Of a stretch of DNA of 21,245 nt, positions 8,382 through 14,825 are shown one piece after another. The notes beneath the pieces were generated by a model, which saw only the letters and a program-made list of their open reading frames with translations, had not been told where the DNA came from and did no database searches. A program made the position numbers and the translations under genes. Origin of the DNA: JAXDLW01 sp050998755 (GTDB lineage Bacteria > Chloroflexota > Dormibacteria > DASZGP01); contig JBPCPW010000014.1 in NCBI GenBank assembly GCA_050998755.1, forward strand, positions 1 through 21,245. Reading direction: 5' to 3'. Position 1 is the stretch's first letter. Each line of letters begins with the position of its first letter.

Positions 8382-8875
8382 CAGAAGGGGATGTCGTCAG
8401 GATCGATGTCCTGGGTGTCGGATACCGCGGGCGCCACGGCGACCTGCGGCCTGGTCGGCGCGGCGCCGCCGGGAGTGGGCGCGAACTCGTCGTCACTGAT
8501 TGGCGCACCGCCGCCCTCGCCCATGGCGGAGTCGCGGCGGGACTCGAGGAACTCGACGTCGGTGACATTGATCTCGGTGCGCGATTTCTTCTGACCGTCC
8601 TGGCCCTCCCACGAGCGGGTCTGCAACCGTCCCTCGACGTAGACCAGCGAGCCCTTCTTGAGGAATTGCGCGCAGATCTCGGCGAGGTTTCGCTTGCCCT
8701 GGTTCCAGGCGACGATGTTGTGGAAGTCGGCGAACTCCTTCTTCTCGCCTGACGCATCGGTGCCATACCGGTTCGTCGCGATGCTGAAGTTGGTCACCGC
8801 CGCGCCCGAGGGCGTGTAGCGCATCTCGGGGTCGCGGGTCAGCCTGCCGATCAGCATGGCCTTGTTGAGTGTCAC
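8381..8875 (-). CDS. ssb: Single-stranded DNA-binding protein
   Basis: 164 aa, the usual size for bacterial SSB. It has an N-terminal OB fold (MTLNKAMLIGRLTRDPEMRYTPSG) through about residue 110, a disordered Gly/Ala/Pro linker, and the acidic C-terminal tip DPDDIPF that recruits DNA-repair and replication partners. The start is GTG at 8873-8875, overlapping the rpsF stop as GTGA, with GGAGG about 6-10 nt upstream. The rpsF-ssb-rpsR order is the conserved bacterial arrangement. Confidence 0.97.
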   Translation of the reverse strand: MTLNKAMLIGRLTRDPEMRYTPSGAAVTNFSIATNRYGTDASGEKKEFADFHNIVAWNQGKRNLAEICAQFLKKGSLVYVEGRLQTRSWEGQDGQKKSRTEINVTDVEFLESRRDSAMGEGGGAPISDDEFAPTPGGAAPTRPQVAVAPAVSDTQDIDPDDIPF

Positions 8876-9420
8876 TTGCCTCCCTCCTCTGCTGTGGCGG
8901 CCGCGACCGGCGCGGCCCGAACCTCTGGGGTCACCTGCTCTTCAACCTCGGCGTTGGCCTCCGCGGGCTCGGTCGGGCGCTGCGCGGCGTCGGCCGCGTT
9001 GACCTCGATGTCGAGCTCCTCCGGCACCACTGCCGCCGGGGCCTCTTCGTAGTCCTCCTCCGAGACCCGGCTCATCGCGGCGATGTCCTCGTCGGTGAAG
9101 TCGGGAACATAGACCTCGGACTGTCCGATTGACGCGCGGTCGCGCTTCACCAGCAGGTGCCGGAAGACGGTGTCCGAGATCTTGAGGACGCGCTCCAGCT
9201 CGACGACCTTGTCGGTGTCGACATCGAAGTTCGAAACCACGTAGTACCCCTCGCGGTACTGCCCCACCTGGTAGGCCAGGCGGCGCTTGCCCCAGCTGGC
9301 GGTCTTGGTCACGTTGCCGCCGTTGGCCACGATCAACTGGTGGACCTTGTCGGTGGCGGCGCCCACCTGTTCCTCGTCAAGCTCGGGCCTGACGATGAAC
9401 ATCAATTCGTAGAAAGCCAA
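8872..9420 (-). CDS. rpsF: 30S ribosomal protein S6
   Basis: About 182 aa when started at TTG 9418-9420. The bS6 core spans about residues 2-100 (FYELMFIVRPELDEEQV, WGKRRLAYQV, EGYYVVSNFD, and ISDTVFRHLLVKRD). It is followed by a tail of roughly 75 residues rich in Glu, Ala, Val and Pro, longer than most S6 tails. The TTG is supported by GGAGGAG with a 5-nt spacer. A longer reading frame to 9555 exists but adds 45 residues unlike S6 and overlaps the promoter region, so I reject it. First gene of the rpsF-ssb-rpsR operon. Confidence 0.95.
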   Translation of the reverse strand: MAFYELMFIVRPELDEEQVGAATDKVHQLIVANGGNVTKTASWGKRRLAYQVGQYREGYYVVSNFDVDTDKVVELERVLKISDTVFRHLLVKRDRASIGQSEVYVPDFTDEDIAAMSRVSEEDYEEAPAAVVPEELDIEVNAADAAQRPTEPAEANAEVEEQVTPEVRAAPVAAATAEEGGK

Positions 9421-9502
9421 AAGTCTCCTCCCTTGGGATTGACCGTCTCGTGCCCTCCCTGTGGGGGAGCCTGGCGGCCGAAAGGAACGGACGAAGGAGG
9501 TG

Positions 9503-9532
9503 ATTCTAGCAATCTCGGCGAACGGATGCGAA
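9503..9532 (-). promoter_or_regulatory. Candidate sigma-70-type promoter of the rpsF operon
   Basis: On the minus strand TTCGCA (9527-9532) and TAGAAT (9503-9508) are separated by 18 nt. They lie upstream of the rpsF TTG and would give a leader of about 75 nt containing the GGAGGAG ribosome site. Confidence 0.5.
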
Positions 9533-9538
9533 CGGATG
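9519..9538. repeat. Tandem 10-bp direct repeat between divergent promoters
   Basis: CGAACGGATG occurs twice head to tail at 9519-9528 and 9529-9538. It sits over the -35 region of the rpsF promoter and just upstream of the -10-like hexamer of the divergent surface-protein gene. It could be a binding site for a regulator of either direction. Confidence 0.6.
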
Positions 9539-9540
9539 TA

Positions 9541-9546
9541 TATGCT
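9541..9546 (+). promoter_or_regulatory. Candidate -10 box (TATGCT) of the sialidase-like gene
   Basis: TATGCT is followed by 8 nt and then the ATG at 9555, with no Shine-Dalgarno between them. This is consistent with a leaderless transcript. The same hexamer and spacing precede the M16 peptidase start. Confidence 0.45.
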
Positions 9547-9554
9547 GTGAGCCA

Positions 9555-12194
9555 ATGACGCAGGGCAGTCGGCGGCTGGTGACCACTCTTATCCCAGCCA
9601 TTCTGCTCGGCGGTATGGTGGTGGCGGCGCCGACGGCGTCCACCCTGGCGTCGGCAGCCACGACGCCACCGATTGGATTTGAGGTTCCGCGCGTCGCCGA
9701 CCCGATCCACACCTACGGCGAGCCGAACATCGGCGTGGCGCCCAACCAGGCCCCTTACGTCTCCCAGCCCAGCAACATCAGCAGCGGCGAGGTATACGTC
9801 AGCGGCCCGACGGGCACCGGCACTCAGCGCAGCATCTGGCAGGGCTCGGTTGACGGGGGCCACACCTTCCGCAACATCGTTAGGAGTAACCCGCTGGGCG
9901 TCGGGCCGCCGCTCTGCAGCGGCCTGCCCGTGCCGGTCTGCGGCTCCATCGCTGCGCCCGGCGGTGGCGACACCGAAATCAACTTCGACCACAATCGCAA
10001 GCAGTACTTCGCAGACCTTTACGCGCTGGCCTGCCAGCAGACCGCCACGAGGACGGTCGACAACACCGGTAAGGACACCGTTGTCGAAAACAGCGGCCTC
10101 GGTCCCTTCGGAACGCTGGGCGGTTGCCCCGTCCCTGGCTCAGATCGGCAGTGGATCCTGGTCAAGGACCCTGCCCTGGCCATTGGGCCGGCCGCGGCGC
10201 CCCGTGTGCCAGTGGCCCCCGGTCCGACGATCTACATGGAGTCCAACACGGTGGGCGCGGTCAACTGCACCCCGGGCTCCGGCGCGTGGTATCGCAGCAC
10301 CGACGGCCTGAGCTATGTCAGCGCCGAGCCGGGGCAGCCCGGTGGTGTGCTCTCGACCTACTGTCCGTTCGGAGCCGACGGCTACCCCTCGATCGACCAG
10401 GCCACGGGCAAGGTTTTCCAGGCCGAGTACGACCTTATCGGCGGCCAACCGGTGATCCAGCTCAATATCGGCACCCCACTCATCGGTACGAACGGCGACC
10501 TCTGCTTCCTAGACCATATGAAGGGGACGTACACCCCGCTGGCTCCCGACCCCTGTGCCATGACTCCGCGCGGGCCCAACGCCAACCAGGCCATCACCGT
10601 CGCGATGAACAACCCGGCGCTGCATGACGTGGTGAAGGACGCGACCGAGGCGGCGAACTTCGTGGTCACCTCGATGGACAGCGGGCGCAACCTGTGGGTC
10701 ACCTGGGTGAACCACGCGAAGGACCCCAAGCAGCACCAGGCCTGGGTCTCTGTCTCCCCGCCGGGGCCGAACGAGACGTGGGACACCTGGAGCCCTCCGG
10801 TCCAGGTCTCCAAACCGCCTTCGGCAGTCTCGATCTTCCCGTGGATCCAGTCCGGGTCGGCGGGGCGCGCCGACGTGGTGTGGTACGGCGACAGCACCAG
10901 CGCGATGCCCAGCGATACCGGGGCCAAGCACGTCTGGGACGTCTATATGAGCCAGGTTGTCTTCCCTCTTGCCGCCCAGCAGGGCCGCACTGCCCTGCCG
11001 CGCATCGTGCCTCCGACCGGCATCCCAGTTGATATCAGCGCAACCCCGACGGTCACCCAGGTCAAGGTCACACCGCACCCCATGGACCTCACCGATGTCT
11101 GCTTGTTGGGAACTCTGTGCGTATCGGCGTTCGGCAACCGCAACCTGGCCGATTTCTTCGAGGTGCGCACCGACAACACAGGCGCGGCGATGATCGTCTA
11201 TGACGACATGTCCAACGGCTACTGCCAACCGATTGGTCTCTGCCCGAGCAACCAGCAGCTCGACCATGCCGGGTCGCCGGTGGTCACGGTGGCCCGGCAG
11301 AGTTCGGGCCCCGGACTGTTCAGCAACGCAATCACCAACCAGCCACTACTCGTCGGCGGCCCCTCCAATGCGCCGGTCTCGGGCCTGGCCGACGCGGCGG
11401 GAGACGCGAAATCGCCACTTTTCGGCGGCACCAACGTGCCCCAGCTTGACATCCTCGACCATCGCCTTGCGGTCTCCGGACAGACGCTCACGATCACCAT
11501 CAAGCTGGCCGGGAACCCCAACGACGCATCGGGCGCCGCCTCGGCCGCCGGGTGCGGACCCCTCTGCCACGTGCAGTACGTCACGCGATGGCAGATGGGC
11601 ACGCATCTCTACTACGGGATGGTGGAGAACGGTCCGGCCACCGGGCTTGGCTACTTCGCCGGCGAGACCAAGACCCTTGACGACTGCTCGGTGTCGGCCT
11701 GCGACCCGCACATGCTGACCTACCCGGAGTCGTCTATCTCCGGCATCCCGACCGTGGCCACGACCACGGGCAGTGCTGAGAAGGGCAGCATCACCTGTCC
11801 TCCAGCGCCGTCGGTGGCCAACCCATGCACCATCGTCGAGCAGATCAACCTCGCGGACGTGGGGTCGCCAACGTCTACCTCGCTCCTCGAGGAGGTGGCC
11901 GGCTACTCGTTCGTCTCGCTCCTCCCGCAGGCATTGATCACGCAGGCCCAGGAACGCGCCGACTCCGGCGCCACCGAGATCGATGGGGTGTGCTGCTACA
12001 ACTTCCTCTCCTCCGGCGCGACGCCTCTACCCCCCATCACGACTCCCAGCCCGCTTCCATCGACGCTGCCGAACACCGCGGTGATCGTGGGAGCCGGACG
12101 CTCAGTGGCCCTTCCGGCCGCGTTGCTCGCGCTCGTTTTGCTTGGGTGCTTGGGTCTCGCCGAGCTCGTTAGGAAGAAGAGCCGGGGCCGCTAG
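9555..12194 (+). CDS. Secreted sialidase-fold (Asp-box) surface protein with LPNTA sorting signal
   Basis: 879 aa. It has an N-terminal signal peptide (RR near residue 6, hydrophobic 10-27, cleavage probably near 33-35). The body resembles BNR/Asp-box beta-propeller proteins: an Asp box S98-V-D-G-G-H-T-F105, then repeated W/V strand motifs such as LWVTWVNHA and WSPPVQVS. There are many Cys pairs, suggesting an oxidised exported domain. A Pro/Thr/Ser-rich spacer leads to LPNTA (838-842), a hydrophobic helix and the basic tail RKKSRGR, the classic three-part sortase signal. The substrate is unknown; the sialidase catalytic arginine triad is not evident to me, so it may be a binding protein. The stop codon shares CTAG with the convergent nth stop. 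Confidence 0.9.
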   Translation: MTQGSRRLVTTLIPAILLGGMVVAAPTASTLASAATTPPIGFEVPRVADPIHTYGEPNIGVAPNQAPYVSQPSNISSGEVYVSGPTGTGTQRSIWQGSVDGGHTFRNIVRSNPLGVGPPLCSGLPVPVCGSIAAPGGGDTEINFDHNRKQYFADLYALACQQTATRTVDNTGKDTVVENSGLGPFGTLGGCPVPGSDRQWILVKDPALAIGPAAAPRVPVAPGPTIYMESNTVGAVNCTPGSGAWYRSTDGLSYVSAEPGQPGGVLSTYCPFGADGYPSIDQATGKVFQAEYDLIGGQPVIQLNIGTPLIGTNGDLCFLDHMKGTYTPLAPDPCAMTPRGPNANQAITVAMNNPALHDVVKDATEAANFVVTSMDSGRNLWVTWVNHAKDPKQHQAWVSVSPPGPNETWDTWSPPVQVSKPPSAVSIFPWIQSGSAGRADVVWYGDSTSAMPSDTGAKHVWDVYMSQVVFPLAAQQGRTALPRIVPPTGIPVDISATPTVTQVKVTPHPMDLTDVCLLGTLCVSAFGNRNLADFFEVRTDNTGAAMIVYDDMSNGYCQPIGLCPSNQQLDHAGSPVVTVARQSSGPGLFSNAITNQPLLVGGPSNAPVSGLADAAGDAKSPLFGGTNVPQLDILDHRLAVSGQTLTITIKLAGNPNDASGAASAAGCGPLCHVQYVTRWQMGTHLYYGMVENGPATGLGYFAGETKTLDDCSVSACDPHMLTYPESSISGIPTVATTTGSAEKGSITCPPAPSVANPCTIVEQINLADVGSPTSTSLLEEVAGYSFVSLLPQALITQAQERADSGATEIDGVCCYNFLSSGATPLPPITTPSPLPSTLPNTAVIVGAGRSVALPAALLALVLLGCLGLAELVRKKSRGR

Positions 12195-12907
12195 ACCGGG
12201 CCGGTCAGCACCGAGGACGAGGGACAGTAGTCCTTTAGAACACACTGCGGGCAGAGAGGCTTGCGGGCGTCGCAGACCCGGCGCCCGTGCATGATCAGCC
12301 GCATCCCAAAATCGCTCCAGCGCTCCGCGGGCAAGTTGGCGCAGACCTCGGTCTCGATCTTCACCGGGTCGGAGTGACGGGTGAGGCCGATGCGCGCGGT
12401 CAACCGGGTCACGTGGGTGTCGACCGCGAGGCCCGGCAGCCTGAAGGCGACGCCGAGGATCACGTTGGCGGTCTTGCGACCCACCCCCGGCAGTGTCACC
12501 AGATCGTCCATGCGCGGCGGGACCTCACCGTCGAAGCGGTCGAGCAGGGCCTGCGCCATCCCGATGACGGATTTCGTCTTCTGCCGGAAGAAGCCTGTGG
12601 AGTGGACCATCACCTCGAGCTCGGCGGGCTCGGCCTCGGCAAACGCGCGGGCGTCCGGGTAGCGCCTGAACAGGGCGGGCGTCACCAGGTTGACCGCGAC
12701 GTCGGTGGACTGGGCGCTGAGAATCGTGGCCACCAGCAGCTGGAAGGGGTTGGCGTGGACCAGCGCGCACTCGGCCACCGGGTACTCGGCAGCCAGGCGC
12801 TCGTCGGTCAGAAGGGTCCGTGCCCGGACATCAGCTTTGGTACCAAGGCGGATCTTGACCGGCTTCTTCTTCCTGGGACGGGCTTTGATTGTGAGGCTGG
12901 GGGGCAT
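12191..12907 (-). CDS. nth: Endonuclease III (DNA glycosylase/AP lyase)
   Basis: 238 aa. This base-excision-repair enzyme removes oxidised pyrimidines and nicks abasic sites. The helix-hairpin-helix LPGVGRKTANV carries the catalytic lysine K145, and the catalytic aspartate is D163 in VDTHVTRL. The C-terminal iron-sulfur loop has the exact C212-x6-C219-x2-C222-x5-C228 spacing. The first 27 residues are a basic extension (KARPRKKKP) beyond the usual start, which could aid DNA binding or mean the true start lies further in; no better start is evident. The ATG at 12905-12907 is preceded by TAACTT with 6 nt between, consistent with leaderless expression. Confidence 0.96.
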   Translation of the reverse strand: MPPSLTIKARPRKKKPVKIRLGTKADVRARTLLTDERLAAEYPVAECALVHANPFQLLVATILSAQSTDVAVNLVTPALFRRYPDARAFAEAEPAELEVMVHSTGFFRQKTKSVIGMAQALLDRFDGEVPPRMDDLVTLPGVGRKTANVILGVAFRLPGLAVDTHVTRLTARIGLTRHSDPVKIETEVCANLPAERWSDFGMRLIMHGRRVCDARKPLCPQCVLKDYCPSSSVLTGPV

Positions 12908-12913
12908 TCCCTG

Positions 12914-12919
12914 AAGTTA
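12914..12919 (-). promoter_or_regulatory. Candidate -10 box (TAACTT) of nth
   Basis: On the minus strand TAACTT is followed by 6 nt and then the nth ATG. An AGGGA lies directly against the ATG and is too close to act as a Shine-Dalgarno, so leaderless initiation fits better. Confidence 0.35.
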
Positions 12920-12958
12920 GTTGATCTGGTTGGGAAGCGACGGGCGTACATAGGGGTT

Positions 12959-13237
12959 ATGGATCTCATGGACATCAGCGCCATCGACAAGGCGATCAGG
13001 GACTGCGGTCTGCCGGGCCGGCTGGTCGAGCTGGATGGACGGACCATCACCCTGGACCTGCTCAACGATCGTCTCGAGCGGCTTGAGCGCCACCAGCTGG
13101 GGGTCAACCAATTCTGCGACCTGTTGCTCGACTGGCGCCAGAAGCTGATCTCCCGCGATCCGGACAGCATCGTCGCGGCCAAGATCGCCCAGGCCCAGGG
13201 CGAGCGTCGCCCCGAGCCCGCGGGCAGCCGCCGCTAG
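12959..13237 (+). CDS. Small unknown protein, 92 aa
   Basis: No family recognised. The sequence is charged, amphipathic and probably helical (for example LLNDRLERLERHQLGVNQ and LLLDWRQKLI), with a Pro/Arg-rich tail and no signal peptide. Codon third positions are strongly GC, like its neighbours, which supports real coding. The ATG at 12959 or the ATG at 12968 could be the start; there is no clear ribosome site. It diverges from nth with a 51-bp gap, so the two may share regulation. A much longer frame opening at 12287 is the shadow of nth and is not used. Confidence 0.6.
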   Translation: MDLMDISAIDKAIRDCGLPGRLVELDGRTITLDLLNDRLERLERHQLGVNQFCDLLLDWRQKLISRDPDSIVAAKIAQAQGERRPEPAGSRR

Positions 13238-13251
13238 GTTGTTCAGCCTCC

Positions 13252-13345
13252 GGGATGAGGCGACAGCGAAGTCGCCACAGCCGGGGTCCTGACGCCCCTG
13301 GCGCAACCCCGGCTACCGGCAGGGGTTTCGCTGTCTCCGTATCCC
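13252..13345 (+). ncRNA. Candidate structured RNA element with switchable pairing
   Basis: Two 19-nt arms (13252-13270 and 13327-13345) pair at 17 of 19 positions if a G-U wobble is allowed. They enclose a perfect 9-bp stem, AGCCGGGGT (13279-13287) with ACCCCGGCT (13306-13314), which itself caps a CGCC/GGCG mini-stem. The 5' arm can also form a local hairpin, GGCGAC (13259-13264) with GTCGCC (13271-13276), that excludes the long helix. The one wobble pairs only in the plus-strand transcript. I do not recognise a known family; a mobile inverted-repeat element or an unusual terminator is an alternative. Confidence 0.5.
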
Positions 13346-13434
13346 AACTCGCTGCAGTGGTCAAGGGGACGCGGCCGCTTTGGCTCAATGGGGGCGGGTG
13401 GCGCCGCGGGGGCGTTGGGCCTGGTTGCGTCCGA

Positions 13435-13480
13435 AGCGATCCAGCCGGGCTTGCTCGGCTGACACCTCGCAGGGATCGCT
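13435..13480 (+). ncRNA. Second inverted-repeat structure in the same gene-free stretch
   Basis: AGCGATCC (13435-13442) pairs perfectly with GGATCGCT (13473-13480). Inside, AGCCGGG (13443-13449) pairs with CTCGGCT (13454-13460) around the tetraloop CTTG. The single G-T pair in the inner stem is a wobble only on the plus strand, agreeing with the orientation of the element at 13252. It may belong to the same transcript. Confidence 0.4.
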
Positions 13481-13567
13481 GAGGTCCGAGGCCGGGAACG
13501 TTCACGAACTTACCGTTGGAGAGGCGCCGCCACCCGGCCGTCAAGCCAGGTGCAACGCACCCGTGGC

Positions 13568-13591
13568 GTCAGGCCCCGCCGAGCGCCTGAC
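13568..13591 (-). terminator. Hairpin downstream of the Smr-domain gene
   Basis: A perfect 7-bp stem with a 10-nt loop, 29 nt after the stop codon. It lacks a T-tract, so intrinsic termination is uncertain. Confidence 0.3.
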
Positions 13592-13620
13592 CTGTCGCGT
13601 CCTCTTGGACTCTGTTCACG

Positions 13621-14022
13621 CTAGCTGAAGCCCTTCTTGGGCATCGCCGGCCAGCGCTCGGAGCGGGGTTGGGGGTTGGCTCGAAGGGCCAGTACGATCG
13701 ATCCCTCCATCAGGTGAGAGTCCTGGCGTCGGGAGAATGCGTCGAACTGACCGTGTTCGAACATCCTCCGCAACTCCCACTTGATGCCGCCGCGCTGGCC
13801 TTCCCCGCCGCGAACGGGCTCGACAACGTCTTTGGCACCGTGCACCAGCTCGATCTGGTGGTACCCGTTGGCATATGCCTCGCGGGTGAAGAGCAGCGCA
13901 GTGTCGCAGGCCGTCAGCACGTCGAAGCCGTGCAGGTCGAGCCGGTAGGCGCGCCTGCCTCGCGGCGGTTCCTTGCGCGGCGGACCTGGGCGCTCCCAGG
14001 GACGGGTGGGTCGGCGGGGCAT
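13621..14022 (-). CDS. Smr-domain protein
   Basis: 133 aa. After a basic, Pro/Arg-rich N-terminal 25 residues comes an Smr-type domain: the signature LDLHG at 28-32, a helix (DVLTACDTALLFTREAYANG), and the second strand IELVHGAKD (57-65). In typical Smr domains the latter reads HGxG and here it is HGAK, so the nuclease loop is altered. Smr domains bind or cut nucleic acid in mismatch/recombination suppression or ribosome rescue; which applies cannot be told. The ATG at 14020-14022 has a TAGGCT hexamer 9 nt upstream and no Shine-Dalgarno. It diverges from the SelW-like gene with only 44 bp between. Confidence 0.78.
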   Translation of the reverse strand: MPRRPTRPWERPGPPRKEPPRGRRAYRLDLHGFDVLTACDTALLFTREAYANGYHQIELVHGAKDVVEPVRGGEGQRGGIKWELRRMFEHGQFDAFSRRQDSHLMEGSIVLALRANPQPRSERWPAMPKKGFS

Positions 14023-14030
14023 ATCAGCGC

Positions 14031-14037
14031 TAGCCTA
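14031..14037. promoter_or_regulatory. Overlapping divergent -10 boxes (CTAGCCTAG)
   Basis: Plus strand: TAGCCT at 14031-14036, placing a start site near 14043 and giving the selenoprotein mRNA a leader of about 24 nt with AGGAGG. Minus strand: TAGGCT at 14032-14037, 9 nt before the Smr-gene ATG. The near-palindrome could serve both directions, making the two genes compete for polymerase. Confidence 0.4.
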
Positions 14038-14066
14038 GTGGTTAATGACCGCCAGGAGGATGAATC

Positions 14067-14336
14067 TTGATCAACCCAACCCATAACTTCTCTGTGGAGT
14101 TCTGCGTCCCTTGAAACTATGTGCCGAGGGCCGTCGGTCTGACGGACGAACTGCTCGAGAAGTGGGCTCCGATCATCGCGGAGATCAACCTCAAGCCTGG
14201 TAAGGGTGGGGTCTTCGAGGTCACCCTCGACGGCGAGCTGATCTACAGCAAGAAAGACTTCAAGCGCCACGCCAACCCCGGGGAGATCGCCGGCCTGGTG
14301 GAGGCGCGCATCGGCGCCCCAATACCCCGCGAATAG
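14067..14336 (+). CDS. SelW-like (Rdx family) selenoprotein with in-frame TGA
   Basis: Predicted 89 aa with selenocysteine at the TGA 14112-14114. Reading through gives FCVPUNYVPRAVGLTDELLE, matching the Rdx/SelW redox motif C-x-x-C/U followed by N-Y-x-P-R-A; the rest (KGGVFEVTLDGELIYSKKDF, then GEIAGLVEARIG) fits the small thioredoxin-like fold of about 90 residues. The start is TTG 14067, with AGGAGG at 14054-14059 and a 7-nt spacer; the frame is closed upstream by TGA at 14061. A hairpin CCGTC-GGTCT-GACGG (14131-14145) lies 21 nt past the TGA, like a bacterial SECIS. Starting at GTG 14121, as a standard gene caller would, loses the redox motif. Likely a thiol/selenol oxidoreductase in the cytosol. 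selA, selB, selC and selD are not in this window. Confidence 0.85.
14125..14157 (+). promoter_or_regulatory. Candidate bacterial SECIS element
   Basis: A perfect 5-bp stem CCGTC/GACGG (14131-14135 with 14141-14145) carries the apical loop GGTCT. The E. coli fdhF SECIS loop, known to bind SelB, also contains GGUCU. An outer CGAG/CTCG pairing (14125-14128 with 14154-14157) can extend it across an internal loop. It lies inside the coding region at the proper distance from the TGA. Confidence 0.7.
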
Positions 14337-14337
14337 T

Positions 14338-14355
14338 CGACTGTAACGACAGTCG
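14338..14355 (+). terminator. Hairpin just after the selenoprotein stop
   Basis: CGACTGT (14338-14344) and ACAGTCG (14349-14355) form a perfect 7-bp stem with loop AACG, starting 2 nt after the stop codon. No T-run follows, so it may be a weak terminator or a 3' end stabiliser. Confidence 0.45.
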
Positions 14356-14382
14356 GTCAGCCAGCCCGAAGTCTCCCTCGCC

Positions 14383-14804
14383 CTACAGACGCACCGGGAG
14401 CGCCACCCCCTTGAGGGTCACCTCGCCGATCTCCTCGAGTGCGACCGGCGGTCAGCGGTGCACCCACCATGGCCGACTCCATCCGGTCAGCGACGCGCTT
14501 GACGGTCTCGTGTTCGAGGCCGGCGACAGTATGCGACGGGCCAGCGAAGTGCAGGCCGAGCTGTTCCGCAACCACCGTTGACCCTCTCCTGGAGGCCTAC
14601 CGCGAGGACCTGTGCAAGGCCAACGACCTGATCGGCGAGATCAGCAGCCGGGCCAACGCGATGATCTCCAGCCTGACCGCCTGGGTCTATCAGCGCTACT
14701 GGCTCGATGATCCCCGCCTGCTCGCACTCCGCCACCTGCTCCGCTGTGAACCCGGACAGCTCGATGAGCCGGGCGCGGTCGATGACCAGCTTCTCGGTCT
14801 GCAA
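14383..14804 (-). pseudogene. Remnant of a probable adenylate/guanylate cyclase-type gene
   Basis: Two minus-strand pieces look like the ends of one gene. The 5' piece (about 14700-14804, TTG start, 21 nt after the M16 stop) reads LIELSGFTAEQVAECEQAGI, a helix-turn-helix-like N-terminal region. The 3' piece (14383 to about 14447) reads ALEEIGEVTLKGVALPVRL then stop, which is how class III nucleotide cyclase domains typically end (IGE..LKG...PV). The catalytic core is missing, and the 3' piece is cut off upstream by an in-frame TGA. The middle (about 14450-14700) codes best on the other strand. The family call rests on short matches and is tentative. Confidence 0.45.
14574..14703 (+). pseudogene. 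Coding fragment inserted in the decayed region
   Basis: The frame through DPLLEAYREDLCKANDLIGE and on to VYQRYW has almost uniform G/C third positions, as in real genes here, but has no proper start and loses coding character near 14703. It lies on the strand opposite to the surrounding cyclase pieces, so it may be foreign or inverted DNA that replaced the core of that gene. The segment before it (14450-14573) codes about equally well on both strands and could not be assigned. Confidence 0.4.
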
Positions 14805-14825
14805 ACGCGCCGCCTACCCGGCAGG

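Larger units (their letters stand above)
13238..13620. other. Gene-free convergent stretch with serial hairpins
   Basis: No convincing coding sequence is present in these 383 bp between two convergent genes. Besides the two elements listed separately, GTCAGGC (13568-13574) and GCCTGAC (13585-13591) form a perfect 7-bp hairpin about 30 nt past the stop of the Smr-domain gene, possibly its terminator although no T-run follows. I found no tRNA, tmRNA, RNase P or SRP RNA signature. Confidence 0.5.

Noticed and set aside
9421..9555. Upstream extension of rpsF to 9555
   Set aside because: The added 45 residues do not resemble S6, and the region holds the promoter and the GGAGGAG site for TTG 9420.
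12287..12958. Long plus-strand frame running into the 92-aa gene
   Set aside because: The first two thirds are antisense to nth; only the part from 12959 has its own coding character.
13104..13544. Minus-strand open frame in the structured stretch
   Set aside because: Arg/Pro/Ser-rich without motifs; it overlaps the 92-aa gene and the inverted repeats.
13238..13620. Possible selC tRNA(Sec) or other tRNA
   Set aside because: I looked for a T-loop GTTCRA and an acceptor stem on both strands and found none.
14121..14336. 71-aa protein starting at GTG 14121
   Set aside because: This is the truncated reading of the selenoprotein; it lacks the redox motif and a ribosome site.
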